Made by a program: the position numbers and the translations under genes. Source: Bacteroidales bacterium (GTDB lineage Bacteria > Bacteroidota > Bacteroidia > Bacteroidales > UBA932). Taken from it: a DNA stretch of 50,566 nt. Below the pieces are notes generated by a model. The model ran no database searches. It was given only the letters and a program-made list of their open reading frames with translations, and was not told where the DNA came from. Each line of letters opens with the position of its first letter. The stretch's first letter is position 1. Positions 18,016 to 26,652 of the stretch are shown here, in pieces. Location: assembly GCA_017544265.1 (NCBI GenBank), contig JAFYEM010000019.1:1-50566 (forward strand), read 5' to 3'.

Positions 18016-18285
18016 ATGAAGATAAAAGAAGGCTTCGTTCTGCGCACTATCTGCGGTCAGAATGTGATCTCCGGGGAAGGTACCCGGAACGTGAATTTTT
18101 CCAAGCTGGTCTCTTTGAACGAGACTGCGGCATTCCTCTTCCAGAAGGTTCAGGGAATTGAATTCGATGCCGGGACGATTGCCGAGCTGATTCTTTCAGA
18201 GTATGAGGGTGTGGACCGTGAGAGGGCACTTGCAGACGCCAAAAACCTTTGCGCCCAGTGGGTGGAAGTGGGCATAGCGCAATAG
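18016..18285 (+). CDS. PqqD-like peptide-binding protein (RRE fold)
   Basis: 89 aa from ATG 18016, 6 nt after the peptidase stop. The sequence follows the PqqD pattern: a beta-rich start (KEGFVLRTICGQNVISG), a conserved FSKLVSLNETAAFLFQKV helix and a C-terminal helical part (ERALADAKNLCAQWVEVGI). PqqD-like domains bind leader peptides of ribosomally made, modified peptides and hand them to processing enzymes. Stand-alone copies occur in RiPP clusters and also in Bacteroidetes cassettes of unknown product. No precursor peptide is visible beside it. The next gene overlaps its 3' end. Confidence 0.85.
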   Translation: MKIKEGFVLRTICGQNVISGEGTRNVNFSKLVSLNETAAFLFQKVQGIEFDAGTIAELILSEYEGVDRERALADAKNLCAQWVEVGIAQ

Positions 18286-19382
18286 TCAGGAGACAGTTTT
18301 TCGAACTGCTTCGTTCGGGGCTTCAGGGGAAGTCTCCGGACGCTGCTTTATTCTCCCAGCCCGTTTCGTGGGAGGCCATCTACGGCATCGCCTCAGAGCA
18401 GACCGTAGTGAGCAATGTGGTGGACGGAATCAATCTGCTTCCCCTGGAACTGATGCCCACCCCGGAGGAACTGGATTTGTTCCTCTGCGATATCTTCGTC
18501 GTCGAACAGCGCAATCACCAGCTGAACCGCTTTATTCCCAAGCTCCTCAGCCTTGCTTCAGGAGAGGAGGTCTGGCTTGTCAAGGGGCAGGGAATCGGTT
18601 TGTACCATAACCATCCCTTGCAGCGCCAACCTGGGGACATCGACCTTCTGATGTTGCCGGAAACCTATGAAAAACTCTCTCCGGTTTTTCTGAAGAAGGC
18701 TACTAAAAAAGAAGAGACAGACCAGTACATACTCCAGACCGGAATCATGTACGGCAGCATAGAGGTGGAACTGCACGGGTCTGTGAGGACTCTCATTTCG
18801 CCCTCCCTGGACCGCAGTCTGGACAGGTTCCTGCGTTACTCGTTTGAGAATCTGCCGCCGGATGTGGTCAGAATCGGGGATGCCGATGTGATGGTGCCGC
18901 ATCCGCAGTTCAACGCTTTTTACCTATTCACCCACATACTGCACCACTTCTGGACCGGCGGAGTGGGTTTCCGGCAGATTGTGGACTGGGCCCTGATGCT
19001 TCGCAAAGAGGCCCCGAGGATTGATACCGACGCGCTGCGCAGGCTTCTGGAAGAAAACGGCCTGATGCGCCAGTGGGTCGTTTTTGCGGACCTTTGCGAA
19101 GTCAAGCTCGGGCTCAGCGGGCTGCCGCTGTCCACCGGAAATTCTTCCGTATGGGTCGAACGCCTTTCGGATGACATTATCCGGAGCGGCAATTTCGGAA
19201 AGAAAAAGCCTCGTTCCAGGTCCCGCAGCTCCATGTCCAGGGTAAAGTGGCTGCTTTACTCATTCTATCGCCTGGTAATCAGGGAGCGGCTTTCCAAATT
19301 CCCTATCTTCCCTCTGGATTCGCTGCGATACGCCTTCGGTGCCTTTGCACACAGTCTCCGCAGAAAGGACCGCTGGCAATGA
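18258..19382 (+). CDS. Nucleotidyltransferase-fold protein (PF14907-like)
   Basis: About 374 aa. No ATG lies near the conserved start. GTG 18258 or TTG 18249 are the candidates, and both overlap the PqqD-like gene by 28-37 nt. The core motif is EVWLVKGQGIGLYHNHP followed by RQPGDIDLLM, an aspartate-pair arrangement of the nucleotidyltransferase fold. A long alpha-helical C-terminal region includes FTHILHHFWTGGVGFRQIVD and a basic stretch KKKPRSRSRSS. Such proteins accompany PqqD-like and ABC genes in lasso-peptide-type loci, where related proteins modify peptide tails. The substrate here is unknown. Its stop overlaps the ABC gene start (ATGA). Confidence 0.78.
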   Translation: MGGSGHSAIVRRQFFELLRSGLQGKSPDAALFSQPVSWEAIYGIASEQTVVSNVVDGINLLPLELMPTPEELDLFLCDIFVVEQRNHQLNRFIPKLLSLASGEEVWLVKGQGIGLYHNHPLQRQPGDIDLLMLPETYEKLSPVFLKKATKKEETDQYILQTGIMYGSIEVELHGSVRTLISPSLDRSLDRFLRYSFENLPPDVVRIGDADVMVPHPQFNAFYLFTHILHHFWTGGVGFRQIVDWALMLRKEAPRIDTDALRRLLEENGLMRQWVVFADLCEVKLGLSGLPLSTGNSSVWVERLSDDIIRSGNFGKKKPRSRSRSSMSRVKWLLYSFYRLVIRERLSKFPIFPLDSLRYAFGAFAHSLRRKDRWQ

Positions 19383-21010
19383 AAAGCTTGATGAAATATG
19401 CCCGATGGCTCTGGGTGCACTCCAAGGGGGTAAGGATGTCGCTTTTCGGGAATGTGCTCCTGGGGATCCTCAATGTGGCTCTTACTCTCGGATTCATTTA
19501 TATCTGCAAGCGGATTGTGGATATCGCGACGGGAGTGCTGGACGCGAATATTGTCCATTATACCATAGCAGTCCTCATTGTAATCGTGCTCCGGCTTACT
19601 GTTTCGGCCGTGAATGTGAAAATAGAGAATCTGGCGTCATCGAGGATGAATTTCATTATCCGCAGGAATCTCTATTCCTCCATCCTTCAGTCGCAGTGGC
19701 AGGGGAGGGAAAAATTCCATACAGGGGATACCCTTAACCGGCTTGAGACGGATGTCAGTAAGGTTACCGATGTAATAGTTTCAGACTTTCCCCAGGTGGT
19801 GACGACCCTCGTGCAGCTTGTCGCAGCGGTCGGTTTCCTCTGTTTCATGGACTGGCGCCTGGCTCTGGTGCTGGTGCTTTTCACCCCGGTGATGCTTATT
19901 CTGAGCCGGCTTTTCTTCCGAAAGATACGGGGCATGACCCGCGATATACGTGACCTTGAGAGCAAGGTCCAGAGTCATCTCCAGGAGAGCCTGCAGCACC
20001 GCATGGTGATTCAGTCCATGGAGAATGAAGACAGGATGGAAGACCGTCTGGACAGCCTTCAGGAAGAGGAGTACGGCCGGGTGGTCGAGCGCACGCGGTT
20101 CAACCTGTGGGCCCGCACCATAGTCAGCGCCAGCTTCTCGTTCGGCTACATATTAGCCTTTCTGCGCGGTGCCTACGGGATTCTCAAGGGCAGTACGTCC
20201 TTCGGAACAATGACCGCCTTCCTGCAGCTTGTGGGACAGATTCAGCGGCCGGTGGTTAATCTGACGCGTCAGATTCCAGCCTTCATCTATGCCACTGCAT
20301 CGATAGACCGCCTGATGGAACTGGAGGAGGCTCCGCGCGAAGAAAGCGGCGAAGCTGTGGAGCTTGCCGGCCCCTCAGGCGTCCGCATCAGCGGACTTTC
20401 ATTCCGCTATCCTGATGGGAATGAGTTTATTTTCAATGACTTCAGCTGCGATTTCCCGCCCGGATCATCGACCGCGATACTCGGCGAGACCGGAATCGGA
20501 AAGAGCACACTCATAAAGCTTATCCTTTCGCTGTTGAGACCCGTAAAGGGCAGCGTGGAGGTCTATAATGCCGATACCGCGGTGAACTCGTCGCCGCTGA
20601 CGCGCTGCAATTTCGTCTATGTCCCGCAAGGCAACACCCTTTTCAGCGGCACCATACGCGAAAACCTCCTGATGGGCGATCCGGAGGCTTCTTCCGAAAG
20701 GCTCGAGTGGGCGCTGCGCAGCGCTGTCGCGGACTTCGTGATGGACCTTCCGGACGGCATGGACTCTGTCTGCGGGGAGGGCGGAACCGGACTCAGCGAG
20801 GGTCAGGCCCAGAGGATTGCAATAGCCAGGGGCTTGCTTCGCCCCGGAAAAATATTGCTCCTTGACGAGTTCTCTTCTTCTCTGGATCCATCGACTGAAC
20901 TCCGTCTCATGGAAAATATAATGGCCCTGTCAGGAGACAAGACCATTATCTTCATTACCCACCGTGAGGCTGTAGCGGCACAATGCAGCCGCATTGTCAG
21001 GATTGCCTGA
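19379..21010 (+). CDS. ABC exporter, fused membrane and ATPase domains
   Basis: 543 aa from ATG 19379, coupled to the preceding gene by ATGA; an ATG 44 codons upstream lies in another reading frame's gene and is rejected. The first ~310 residues form a six-helix type-IV exporter membrane domain. The ATPase domain has Walker A ILGETGIGKST near residue 370, Q-loop VYVPQGNTLFSG, signature LSEGQAQRIAIARG near 472, Walker B ILLLDEFSSSLD and H-loop FITHRE. It is a homodimeric half-transporter like those that export peptides or lipids. Context suggests it exports the product of the PqqD-like cassette. The 3' end overlaps convergent pdxA by 14 nt. It has no N-terminal C39 peptidase domain. Confidence 0.9.
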   Translation: MKSLMKYARWLWVHSKGVRMSLFGNVLLGILNVALTLGFIYICKRIVDIATGVLDANIVHYTIAVLIVIVLRLTVSAVNVKIENLASSRMNFIIRRNLYSSILQSQWQGREKFHTGDTLNRLETDVSKVTDVIVSDFPQVVTTLVQLVAAVGFLCFMDWRLALVLVLFTPVMLILSRLFFRKIRGMTRDIRDLESKVQSHLQESLQHRMVIQSMENEDRMEDRLDSLQEEEYGRVVERTRFNLWARTIVSASFSFGYILAFLRGAYGILKGSTSFGTMTAFLQLVGQIQRPVVNLTRQIPAFIYATASIDRLMELEEAPREESGEAVELAGPSGVRISGLSFRYPDGNEFIFNDFSCDFPPGSSTAILGETGIGKSTLIKLILSLLRPVKGSVEVYNADTAVNSSPLTRCNFVYVPQGNTLFSGTIRENLLMGDPEASSERLEWALRSAVADFVMDLPDGMDSVCGEGGTGLSEGQAQRIAIARGLLRPGKILLLDEFSSSLDPSTELRLMENIMALSGDKTIIFITHREAVAAQCSRIVRIA

Positions 21011-22058
21011 GTCTTCCCTCCATCAGACTGTCGTAGCGCTGGCGGTTCCTCTGGATGCGGATTGCCGTGTAAATCGCGCTCATCATAGACCTCGGGTCGG
21101 CCTGGTCGCGGCCTGCGATTTCGTAAGCTGTGCCGTGGTCGGGGGAGGTCCTCACGATTGAGAGTCCGGCGGTGTAGTTCACGCCGTCTTCAAATGAGAG
21201 GGCTTTGAAAGGAGCCAGCCCCTGGTCGTGGTACATCGCGAGAGTCGCGTCGAATTTCTCATAGGCGGCCTTGCCGAAGAAACCGTCGGGAGAGTATGGG
21301 CCGAAGGCGAGAATGCCTTCTTCGGCGGCCTGGCGCACAGCCGGCAGGATAATCTGCTGCTCTTCATCCCCGAGAAGCCCGCCGTCGCCGCAGTGAGGGT
21401 TCAGGCCGAGCACAGCTATTCTCGGTTCGGTGACCATGAAATCTCGCTTGAGGGAGTCCCGGATGTCGCGGAGTTTCTTGACTATCAGCTCAGTGGAAAG
21501 GGTCGAGGGAACATCTTTGAGGGGAATGTGGCCGGTCGCGACACCGATTTTGATCCTGTCGCTGACCATCAGCATGGTGCTGTTTCCGTTGCCGAAGGCA
21601 TCCTGCAGATACTCGGTGTGGCCGGTGTAATTGAATCCTTCCGCGACCATGGCTCTTTTATTGATGGGGGCTGTCACAAGCACGTCTATGGAGCCGTTGC
21701 GGAGATCTTTCACGGCGGCTTCCAGCGATTTCACGGCTGCTCTCGCAGAATCCGGGGTCGACTGCCCGGGCTCGGCGTAGTGGCTTTCCGGAAGGCAGTT
21801 CACGATATTGATCCGCTTGGGACGGGCGTCGTCTGCGGAAGCGATGACGTTCGTGTCCATCTGGTCAAGTTCGTGGATAGTCTTGCGGTAGAAACCGAAG
21901 ATTTTTGATGAACCGTAGATTACCGGCGTGAATGATTCCATGATGCGGGCGTCGGCGAGGGCTTTGATTATGACCTCGTATCCGATGCCGTTGCTATCTC
22001 CCTGGGTTATCCCCACTATTGGTTTCCTGTTTTCCATAATGTTTTTTGACGTTGTCAT
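20997..22058 (-). CDS. pdxA: 4-hydroxythreonine-4-phosphate dehydrogenase
   Basis: 353 aa. The start MTTSKNIMENRKPIVGITQG is chosen because its ATG overlaps the rnhA stop (ATGA); an internal ATG at 22037 is the alternative. PdxA motifs are visible: GITQGDSNGIGYEVIIKAL, VTAPINKRAM, FNYTGHTEYL, GLNPHCGDGG and AMYHDQGLAPFKAL, whose histidines bind the catalytic metal. The protein oxidises 4-phosphohydroxy-L-threonine in the DXP-dependent pyridoxal 5'-phosphate pathway. It is in an operon with rnhA, with no functional link apparent. Confidence 0.94.
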   Translation of the reverse strand: MTTSKNIMENRKPIVGITQGDSNGIGYEVIIKALADARIMESFTPVIYGSSKIFGFYRKTIHELDQMDTNVIASADDARPKRINIVNCLPESHYAEPGQSTPDSARAAVKSLEAAVKDLRNGSIDVLVTAPINKRAMVAEGFNYTGHTEYLQDAFGNGNSTMLMVSDRIKIGVATGHIPLKDVPSTLSTELIVKKLRDIRDSLKRDFMVTEPRIAVLGLNPHCGDGGLLGDEEQQIILPAVRQAAEEGILAFGPYSPDGFFGKAAYEKFDATLAMYHDQGLAPFKALSFEDGVNYTAGLSIVRTSPDHGTAYEIAGRDQADPRSMMSAIYTAIRIQRNRQRYDSLMEGRLRQS

Positions 22059-22534
22059 ATCAAGGTTTCTTGCATTTCAGCATATCCTGTGTCTTCCGGC
22101 AGGCCGCTCTGCGATCCGGCTTCTACTGCAAGGGCGTCGCATCTTTCATTTTCAGGGTGTCCGGCATGACCTTTAAGCCAGTGGAAAGAAATTCGCTGGC
22201 CCGCGGCAGCCTCGTCGAAGCGAAGCCACAGGTCCACGTTTTTCTTGCCCTTGAAACCGCTGCGTTTCCATTTTTCCAGCCACTTCTCGTTTATGGCCTT
22301 GACCACGTAGGAGGAGTCGCTCCAGACCTCTATTTCGGCGTCTTTCCACTTGATGGCCTCCAGGCCCTTTATAACGGCCAGCAGTTCCATCCGGTTGTTG
22401 GTAGTGCAGGCGAATCCTCCGGAAAGTTCCTTGCGCAGGGGACCGCAGCGGAGCACGACCCCATAGCCCCCGGGGCCGGGATTTCCGCTCGCGGCTCCGT
22501 CGGTGAAGAGGTATATTTTCGGTTTCATCGGCAT
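22055..22534 (-). CDS. rnhA: Ribonuclease HI
   Basis: 159 aa from MPMKPKIYLFTDGAASG. The frame is open further upstream to 22690, but that part overlaps the divergent export gene and its promoter, so I reject it; ATG 22528 is a second option. The DEDD active site is seen in LFTDGAASGNPGPGG, NNRMELLAV, VWSDSSYVV and NERCDALAV, together with the basic handle region (WLEKWKRSGFKGKK). The enzyme removes RNA from RNA:DNA hybrids. It lies divergently from the polysaccharide export operon and upstream of pdxA. Confidence 0.94.
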   Translation of the reverse strand: MPMKPKIYLFTDGAASGNPGPGGYGVVLRCGPLRKELSGGFACTTNNRMELLAVIKGLEAIKWKDAEIEVWSDSSYVVKAINEKWLEKWKRSGFKGKKNVDLWLRFDEAAAGQRISFHWLKGHAGHPENERCDALAVEAGSQSGLPEDTGYAEMQETLI

Positions 22535-22542
22535 TATGGACA

Positions 22543-22550
22543 CAAAGATA
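22543..22550 (-). promoter_or_regulatory. -7 box for rnhA-pdxA
   Basis: On the minus strand the bases read TATCTTTG, a match to TAnnTTTG, about 9 nt before ATG 22534. A good -33 box is not obvious. It overlaps the upstream flank of the divergent export promoter. Confidence 0.4.
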
Positions 22551-22558
22551 ACCAAATT

Positions 22559-22590
22559 TTTGCTTAACTTGTAACAATTGATTATATTTG
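22559..22590 (+). promoter_or_regulatory. Promoter of the polysaccharide export operon
   Basis: TTTG at 22559-22562 is followed, after exactly 20 nt, by TATATTTG at 22583-22590. This is a full match to the Bacteroidetes sigma-ABfr promoter consensus. The start of transcription should fall near 22597, giving a leader of about 23 nt before ATG 22620. Confidence 0.72.
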
Positions 22591-22619
22591 CGTGTTTATA
22601 AGACAACAAAAACTCAGTT

Positions 22620-23453
22620 ATGAAGAACATAGCAAAAATCGCATTGATTTCGTTGCTTGCAGCCGCTCTTGTCTCCTGCAACCCGAACACCTGGAAGAAG
22701 ATTGTCTATCTGCAGGATGTCACTGAAGATTCCAGCGTCCCCATGGAGGTCAACACTGGACTTATCATCCAGCCACAGGACCAGATTTCCATAATCGTTT
22801 CTGCCCGCGATCCCAAGCTCGCCGCGCAGTTCAACCTCTCGGTCTCGAACTTTCAGACCGGCACGGAACTCGGTATGGGCGGCGGCGGTACCCAGCGTAT
22901 CACCGGATACATCGTGGACAATGATGGAAATATCAATTTCCCGGGGCTCGGGAAGGTGCATGTCGCAGGACTGAACCGCTGGGCGCTTCAGGATTTTATC
23001 CGCACCGAACTTGAGGACAAGGGACTTCTGCGCGACGCCGTGGTGACCGTGGAATTCATGAACATAAAGATTTCAGTCCTCGGTGAAGTCACTTCCCCGG
23101 GCACTTATTCGGTGACCGGTGACAAGATAACCATCTTCGGCGCCCTCGCCCTCGCCCGCGACCTTACCATCCACGGCCGCCGCGACGCCGTGAAAGTCCT
23201 CCGCGAGAAGAACGGGGTCAGGGAATTGTACGTCCTGGACCTTCGCGACAGCGAAATTTTCAATTCTCCTGCGTACTATCTGCAGCAGAACGATGTGGTT
23301 TATGTGGATCCTTCGAAGGTCCGTGCCGGCCAGTCCACCATCAACGAGAACTACTTCAAGAGCGGTGCATTCTGGATCTCCCTCGCGTCGATTTCGATGA
23401 CGACCGTGAGTTTCATAATCACGCTTATCAATACTGCCAAGTCCAACAAGTAA
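22620..23453 (+). CDS. Polysaccharide export outer-membrane lipoprotein (OPX/Wza family)
   Basis: 277 aa. The signal peptide ends in a lipobox (AALVSC). The poly-export domain (about residues 50-145) contains LIIQPQDQISIIVSARDP and GYIVDNDGNINFPGLGKVHV. A SLBB-like repeat follows (ISVLGEVTSPGTYSVTG). A C-terminal membrane segment (FWISLASISMTTVSFIITLI) is typical of Bacteroidetes members, which are shorter than E. coli Wza. The protein forms the outer-membrane export channel or its periplasmic part for capsule or exopolysaccharide. It is the first gene of the large locus, 15 nt ahead of the co-polymerase kinase, behind a consensus promoter. Confidence 0.92.
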   Translation: MKNIAKIALISLLAAALVSCNPNTWKKIVYLQDVTEDSSVPMEVNTGLIIQPQDQISIIVSARDPKLAAQFNLSVSNFQTGTELGMGGGGTQRITGYIVDNDGNINFPGLGKVHVAGLNRWALQDFIRTELEDKGLLRDAVVTVEFMNIKISVLGEVTSPGTYSVTGDKITIFGALALARDLTIHGRRDAVKVLREKNGVRELYVLDLRDSEIFNSPAYYLQQNDVVYVDPSKVRAGQSTINENYFKSGAFWISLASISMTTVSFIITLINTAKSNK

Positions 23454-23468
23454 TAAATCAAAACAAAT

Positions 23469-25925
23469 ATGAGCGAAAATCAGAACACAACCCCGACTCA
23501 GGGTTTTGCCCAGGATGATGAGAGGACAATCAGCCTCTCGGACCTCTGGAACCTTATTTGGGACCACATGTGGTGGTATGTATTCTCCGTTTTGGTGTGC
23601 CTTTTCATCGCATCTTTCCATCTTTACAAGACCCCGAAGACCTTCAGCCGTACCATGAAGGTAATCGTGGATGAGGACGATCAGGCTGCAACCGTAAGGA
23701 ACCTCACCGCTTTCGCTTCCAACTACCGCCGTTACAGCGCCGGTACAAACGTGGACAACGAACTTGAGGCCTTCACATCGCCGGACCTGATTGAAATCGT
23801 CGTGCGCCGCCTCGGTCTCGAGACTGCGTATGTTGAGAAGCAGTTCCTGCGTACCCGCGAACTCTACAAGAACACTCCGCTGGAGATGCAGATCCTGGAA
23901 AACAGCACCTCTGCCTTCAGCTTCCTTCTCAGCAAGTCCGGAGAGGACACATTCACGCTGAAGGAATTCCGCGTGGCGGGAGAAGATCTTGAGAGCGGCC
24001 CCATCAAGGGACGCATCAATGACACGATCAAGACTCCTGTGGGCCCTATCCGTCTGGTTCCCACCCTCCACTTCGAGAAATGGGACCGCGACATCGTGGT
24101 TTCCTGGGTCAATGCGAGGGCAAAGGCCAAGGCCTATGGCGGACGACTCAACGCATCCCTCTCTTCGAAGCAGTCGTCAGTCGTGGTGCTCAGCATGCAG
24201 GATGTGTTCCCGTCAAGGGCCGAGATCGTGCTTTCCACCCTACTGGACGTCTATGACGAGGAATGGATAAACAACAAGAACAAATCCGTAAGGAATACTT
24301 CGGTGTTCATAAATGACCGTCTCTCGGTCATCGAAAGGGAACTCGGCGGTATCGAGAACGACCTCAAGGATTACAAGCAGTCTCACAAGCTGACCGATAT
24401 CCAGTCCGTTTCAAACAATTACCTGAGCCAGTCCAGCACCTATTCCCAGAAGTATTTCGAGACTTCCAACCAGCTCGAAATCGCGAAGTTCATCAAGGAG
24501 TACCTGGATGACCCGAACCACAAGAGGGATCTTATCCCGGCCAACTCCGGACTCCAGAACCTGAATGTGTCCAGCCAGATTGCGGACTACAACAAGGCTC
24601 TGCTCGAGAGAGACCGCCTCGTGGCACTTTCCTCCGAGAGCAACCCGTACGTTCAGGATCTGAATACTTCCCTGGACGCCATGCGCGACGCTATCGACCG
24701 CAGTGTGGTCCAGCTTATCTCCACCCTTCAGCTGCAGGTGGACAAGATCGAGGGCCAGGAACAGGAAGTTTTGCGCCGCATCGCAAACACTTCCGGGCAG
24801 GAGCTCGAACTGCTTTCCATACAGCGCCAGCAGAAAGTCAAGGAGCAGCTCTACATCTTCCTTCTCCAGAAACGTGAGGAGAACGAGCTCCAGAGCCTGC
24901 TGACCGTGGGAAATACCCGTCTTATCATGCGTCCTAACGGCGGCACCGGCCCTATCTCCCCGAACAAGATGATGATTCTTCTTATCGCCCTCGTGTTTGG
25001 ATTCGGCCTTCCTTTCGCAGTGTTCTACCTTATTACAATCATAGACACCTCTGTCAAGGGTCGTAACGACATTGCCCGCACCAGCGTGCCGTTCCTCGCC
25101 GAGATCCCGCAGGTCGGACTTGTGGACAATTACTGGAAGAGGCTCCGTACGGACAAGTTCGACGATTCCAACACCCGAATCGTGGTTCAGAGCGGCAGGC
25201 GCAACCTGATAAATGAAGCCTTCAGGGTGCTCCGTACAAATCTGGACCACATGGCCCACTCCACCGGGAAAGCGGCACAGGTCATTATGTTGACTTCATT
25301 TAATCCGAATGCCGGTAAGACCTTTACGATAATCAACCTCGCCCAGTCAATGGCTCTCAAGGGATCCAAGGCCCTCCTTGTGGACCTTGACCTGCGTAAG
25401 GCCACAATGTCCAAGGTCCTGAAGAAGAACAACACCGGTGTGAGTTCCTATCTCAGCGGCGTTACAGATGACCTTCTGAGCCATATAGAGAATGTCGAGG
25501 GCAACCTTGACCTTCTTCCTGTCGGCTCCCTGCCTCCTAACCCTACCGAACTTCTGGTTTCCGACCGCTTCGCTAAAATGGTCGAGACCCTCAGGGGCCG
25601 TTACGAGTATATCTTCTTCGACTGTCCTCCTGTGGACCTGGTCGCAGATACTTCCATCATCGCTTCCACGGTTGACCTGACCATCCTCGTAATCAGGGCC
25701 GGCCTCTTCGACAAGAGGGCCCTTCCTGTCGTGGACCAGATGTACAAGGAAGGACACTATCCGCGTCTTGCACTTATCCTCAACGGTGTGGATACCTATC
25801 GCAAGCAGAGCGGTTACAGCAGCTATTCATACGGATACGGCGCGTCCTATACCTATGGCTATGTCTATGGCGAGGGTCGCAAGAAACGTCCTTCCCTGCT
25901 GAGGCGGCTTATTTTCTGGAAGTAG
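23469..25925 (+). CDS. Polysaccharide co-polymerase with BY-kinase domain (GumC/Wzc-like)
   Basis: 818 aa. The Wzz-like chain-length part has a first membrane helix at about 35-55 and a second at about 500-522 (MMILLIALVFGFGLPFAVFY), with a long coiled-coil periplasmic loop between them. The cytoplasmic kinase domain has Walker A SFNPNAGKTFTIINLA near 612, Walker A' ALLVDLDLRKA near 636 and Walker B YIFFDCPPVDLVAD. It ends in a tyrosine-rich tail (GYSSYSYGYGASYTYGYVYG) that is the autophosphorylation cluster. The protein controls polymer length and export. The PHP-family phosphatase gene follows at once. Confidence 0.94.
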   Translation: MSENQNTTPTQGFAQDDERTISLSDLWNLIWDHMWWYVFSVLVCLFIASFHLYKTPKTFSRTMKVIVDEDDQAATVRNLTAFASNYRRYSAGTNVDNELEAFTSPDLIEIVVRRLGLETAYVEKQFLRTRELYKNTPLEMQILENSTSAFSFLLSKSGEDTFTLKEFRVAGEDLESGPIKGRINDTIKTPVGPIRLVPTLHFEKWDRDIVVSWVNARAKAKAYGGRLNASLSSKQSSVVVLSMQDVFPSRAEIVLSTLLDVYDEEWINNKNKSVRNTSVFINDRLSVIERELGGIENDLKDYKQSHKLTDIQSVSNNYLSQSSTYSQKYFETSNQLEIAKFIKEYLDDPNHKRDLIPANSGLQNLNVSSQIADYNKALLERDRLVALSSESNPYVQDLNTSLDAMRDAIDRSVVQLISTLQLQVDKIEGQEQEVLRRIANTSGQELELLSIQRQQKVKEQLYIFLLQKREENELQSLLTVGNTRLIMRPNGGTGPISPNKMMILLIALVFGFGLPFAVFYLITIIDTSVKGRNDIARTSVPFLAEIPQVGLVDNYWKRLRTDKFDDSNTRIVVQSGRRNLINEAFRVLRTNLDHMAHSTGKAAQVIMLTSFNPNAGKTFTIINLAQSMALKGSKALLVDLDLRKATMSKVLKKNNTGVSSYLSGVTDDLLSHIENVEGNLDLLPVGSLPPNPTELLVSDRFAKMVETLRGRYEYIFFDCPPVDLVADTSIIASTVDLTILVIRAGLFDKRALPVVDQMYKEGHYPRLALILNGVDTYRKQSGYSSYSYGYGASYTYGYVYGEGRKKRPSLLRRLIFWK

Positions 25926-25932
25926 TTCTGCA

Positions 25933-26652
25933 ATGTTCGGACTCTTCCGCAAATACTTTTCGGTTATCGGCAGCGGCCTTCTTGAGGGCGCTGTCGATAA
26001 CCATAGCCACCTCCTCCCCGGCGTTGACGACGGAGTAAGTACTCTGGACGAGTCTTTGGACATACTTTCCATGCTTGAGGAAAACGGAGTGAAGAAAGTC
26101 TGGTTCACTCCGCACATAATGGAGGATGTCCGAAACACGACCGACGACCTGCGCCGGCTTTACGACCAGTTGCTGGAAGCCTACGAGGGGAAGATGATGA
26201 CTGCGCTTGCGGCCGAATATATGATGGACAATGTTTTCGAGGAGCGTCTCAGAACCGGTGACCTGCTCACCCACGGCGGAGGGACGCTCCTTGTGGAAAC
26301 ATCGACCTGGGCCCCGCCTCTGCGTTTCTGGGAACTTATATCGGAAATGCAGGACAGGGGATACCGTCCGATTCTGGCTCATCCCGAACGCTATCGCTAC
26401 ATGCGGGATTCGGATTACGACAAACTGGTTGAATCCAAGGTTATTCTTCAGGTGAACATACCCTCGCTCGTGGGATTCTATGGAGAAGACGTGCGGGCCA
26501 AGGCAGAGACTTTCCTGAAGAAGGGATGGGTCTCCATGCTTGGTTCCGACTGCCACTCAGAGCGTCGTATCAAGTACCAGTACAACGTAAAGGAACTTGA
26601 TAAGACAATAATAGAGCGTCTGAAGCCTATAATGACGGCTGACGCAGGATAA
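25933..26652 (+). CDS. PHP-family tyrosine-protein phosphatase (CpsB/YwqE type)
   Basis: 239 aa. It shows the PHP metal motifs of the CpsB/YwqE class: DNHSHLLPGVDDG near the N-terminus, VWFTPHIMEDV, VETSTWAPP, ILAHPERYRYM and LGSDCHSERR near the C-terminus. These manganese-dependent enzymes dephosphorylate the tyrosine tail of the cognate BY-kinase. The gene starts 7 nt after the kinase stop, as expected for the pair. A 95-nt structured gap separates it from rfbD. Confidence 0.93.
   Translation: MFGLFRKYFSVIGSGLLEGAVDNHSHLLPGVDDGVSTLDESLDILSMLEENGVKKVWFTPHIMEDVRNTTDDLRRLYDQLLEAYEGKMMTALAAEYMMDNVFEERLRTGDLLTHGGGTLLVETSTWAPPLRFWELISEMQDRGYRPILAHPERYRYMRDSDYDKLVESKVILQVNIPSLVGFYGEDVRAKAETFLKKGWVSMLGSDCHSERRIKYQYNVKELDKTIIERLKPIMTADAG

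Noticed and set aside
22535-22690. Upstream extension of rnhA by 52 codons
   Set aside because: It would overlap the export gene start and its consensus promoter and has no similarity to RNase HI, which normally begins close to the LFTDG motif.
23073-24071. 332-codon minus-strand open frame across the export lipoprotein and kinase genes
   Set aside because: It crosses the boundary of two clearly identified plus-strand genes and has no recognisable domain.
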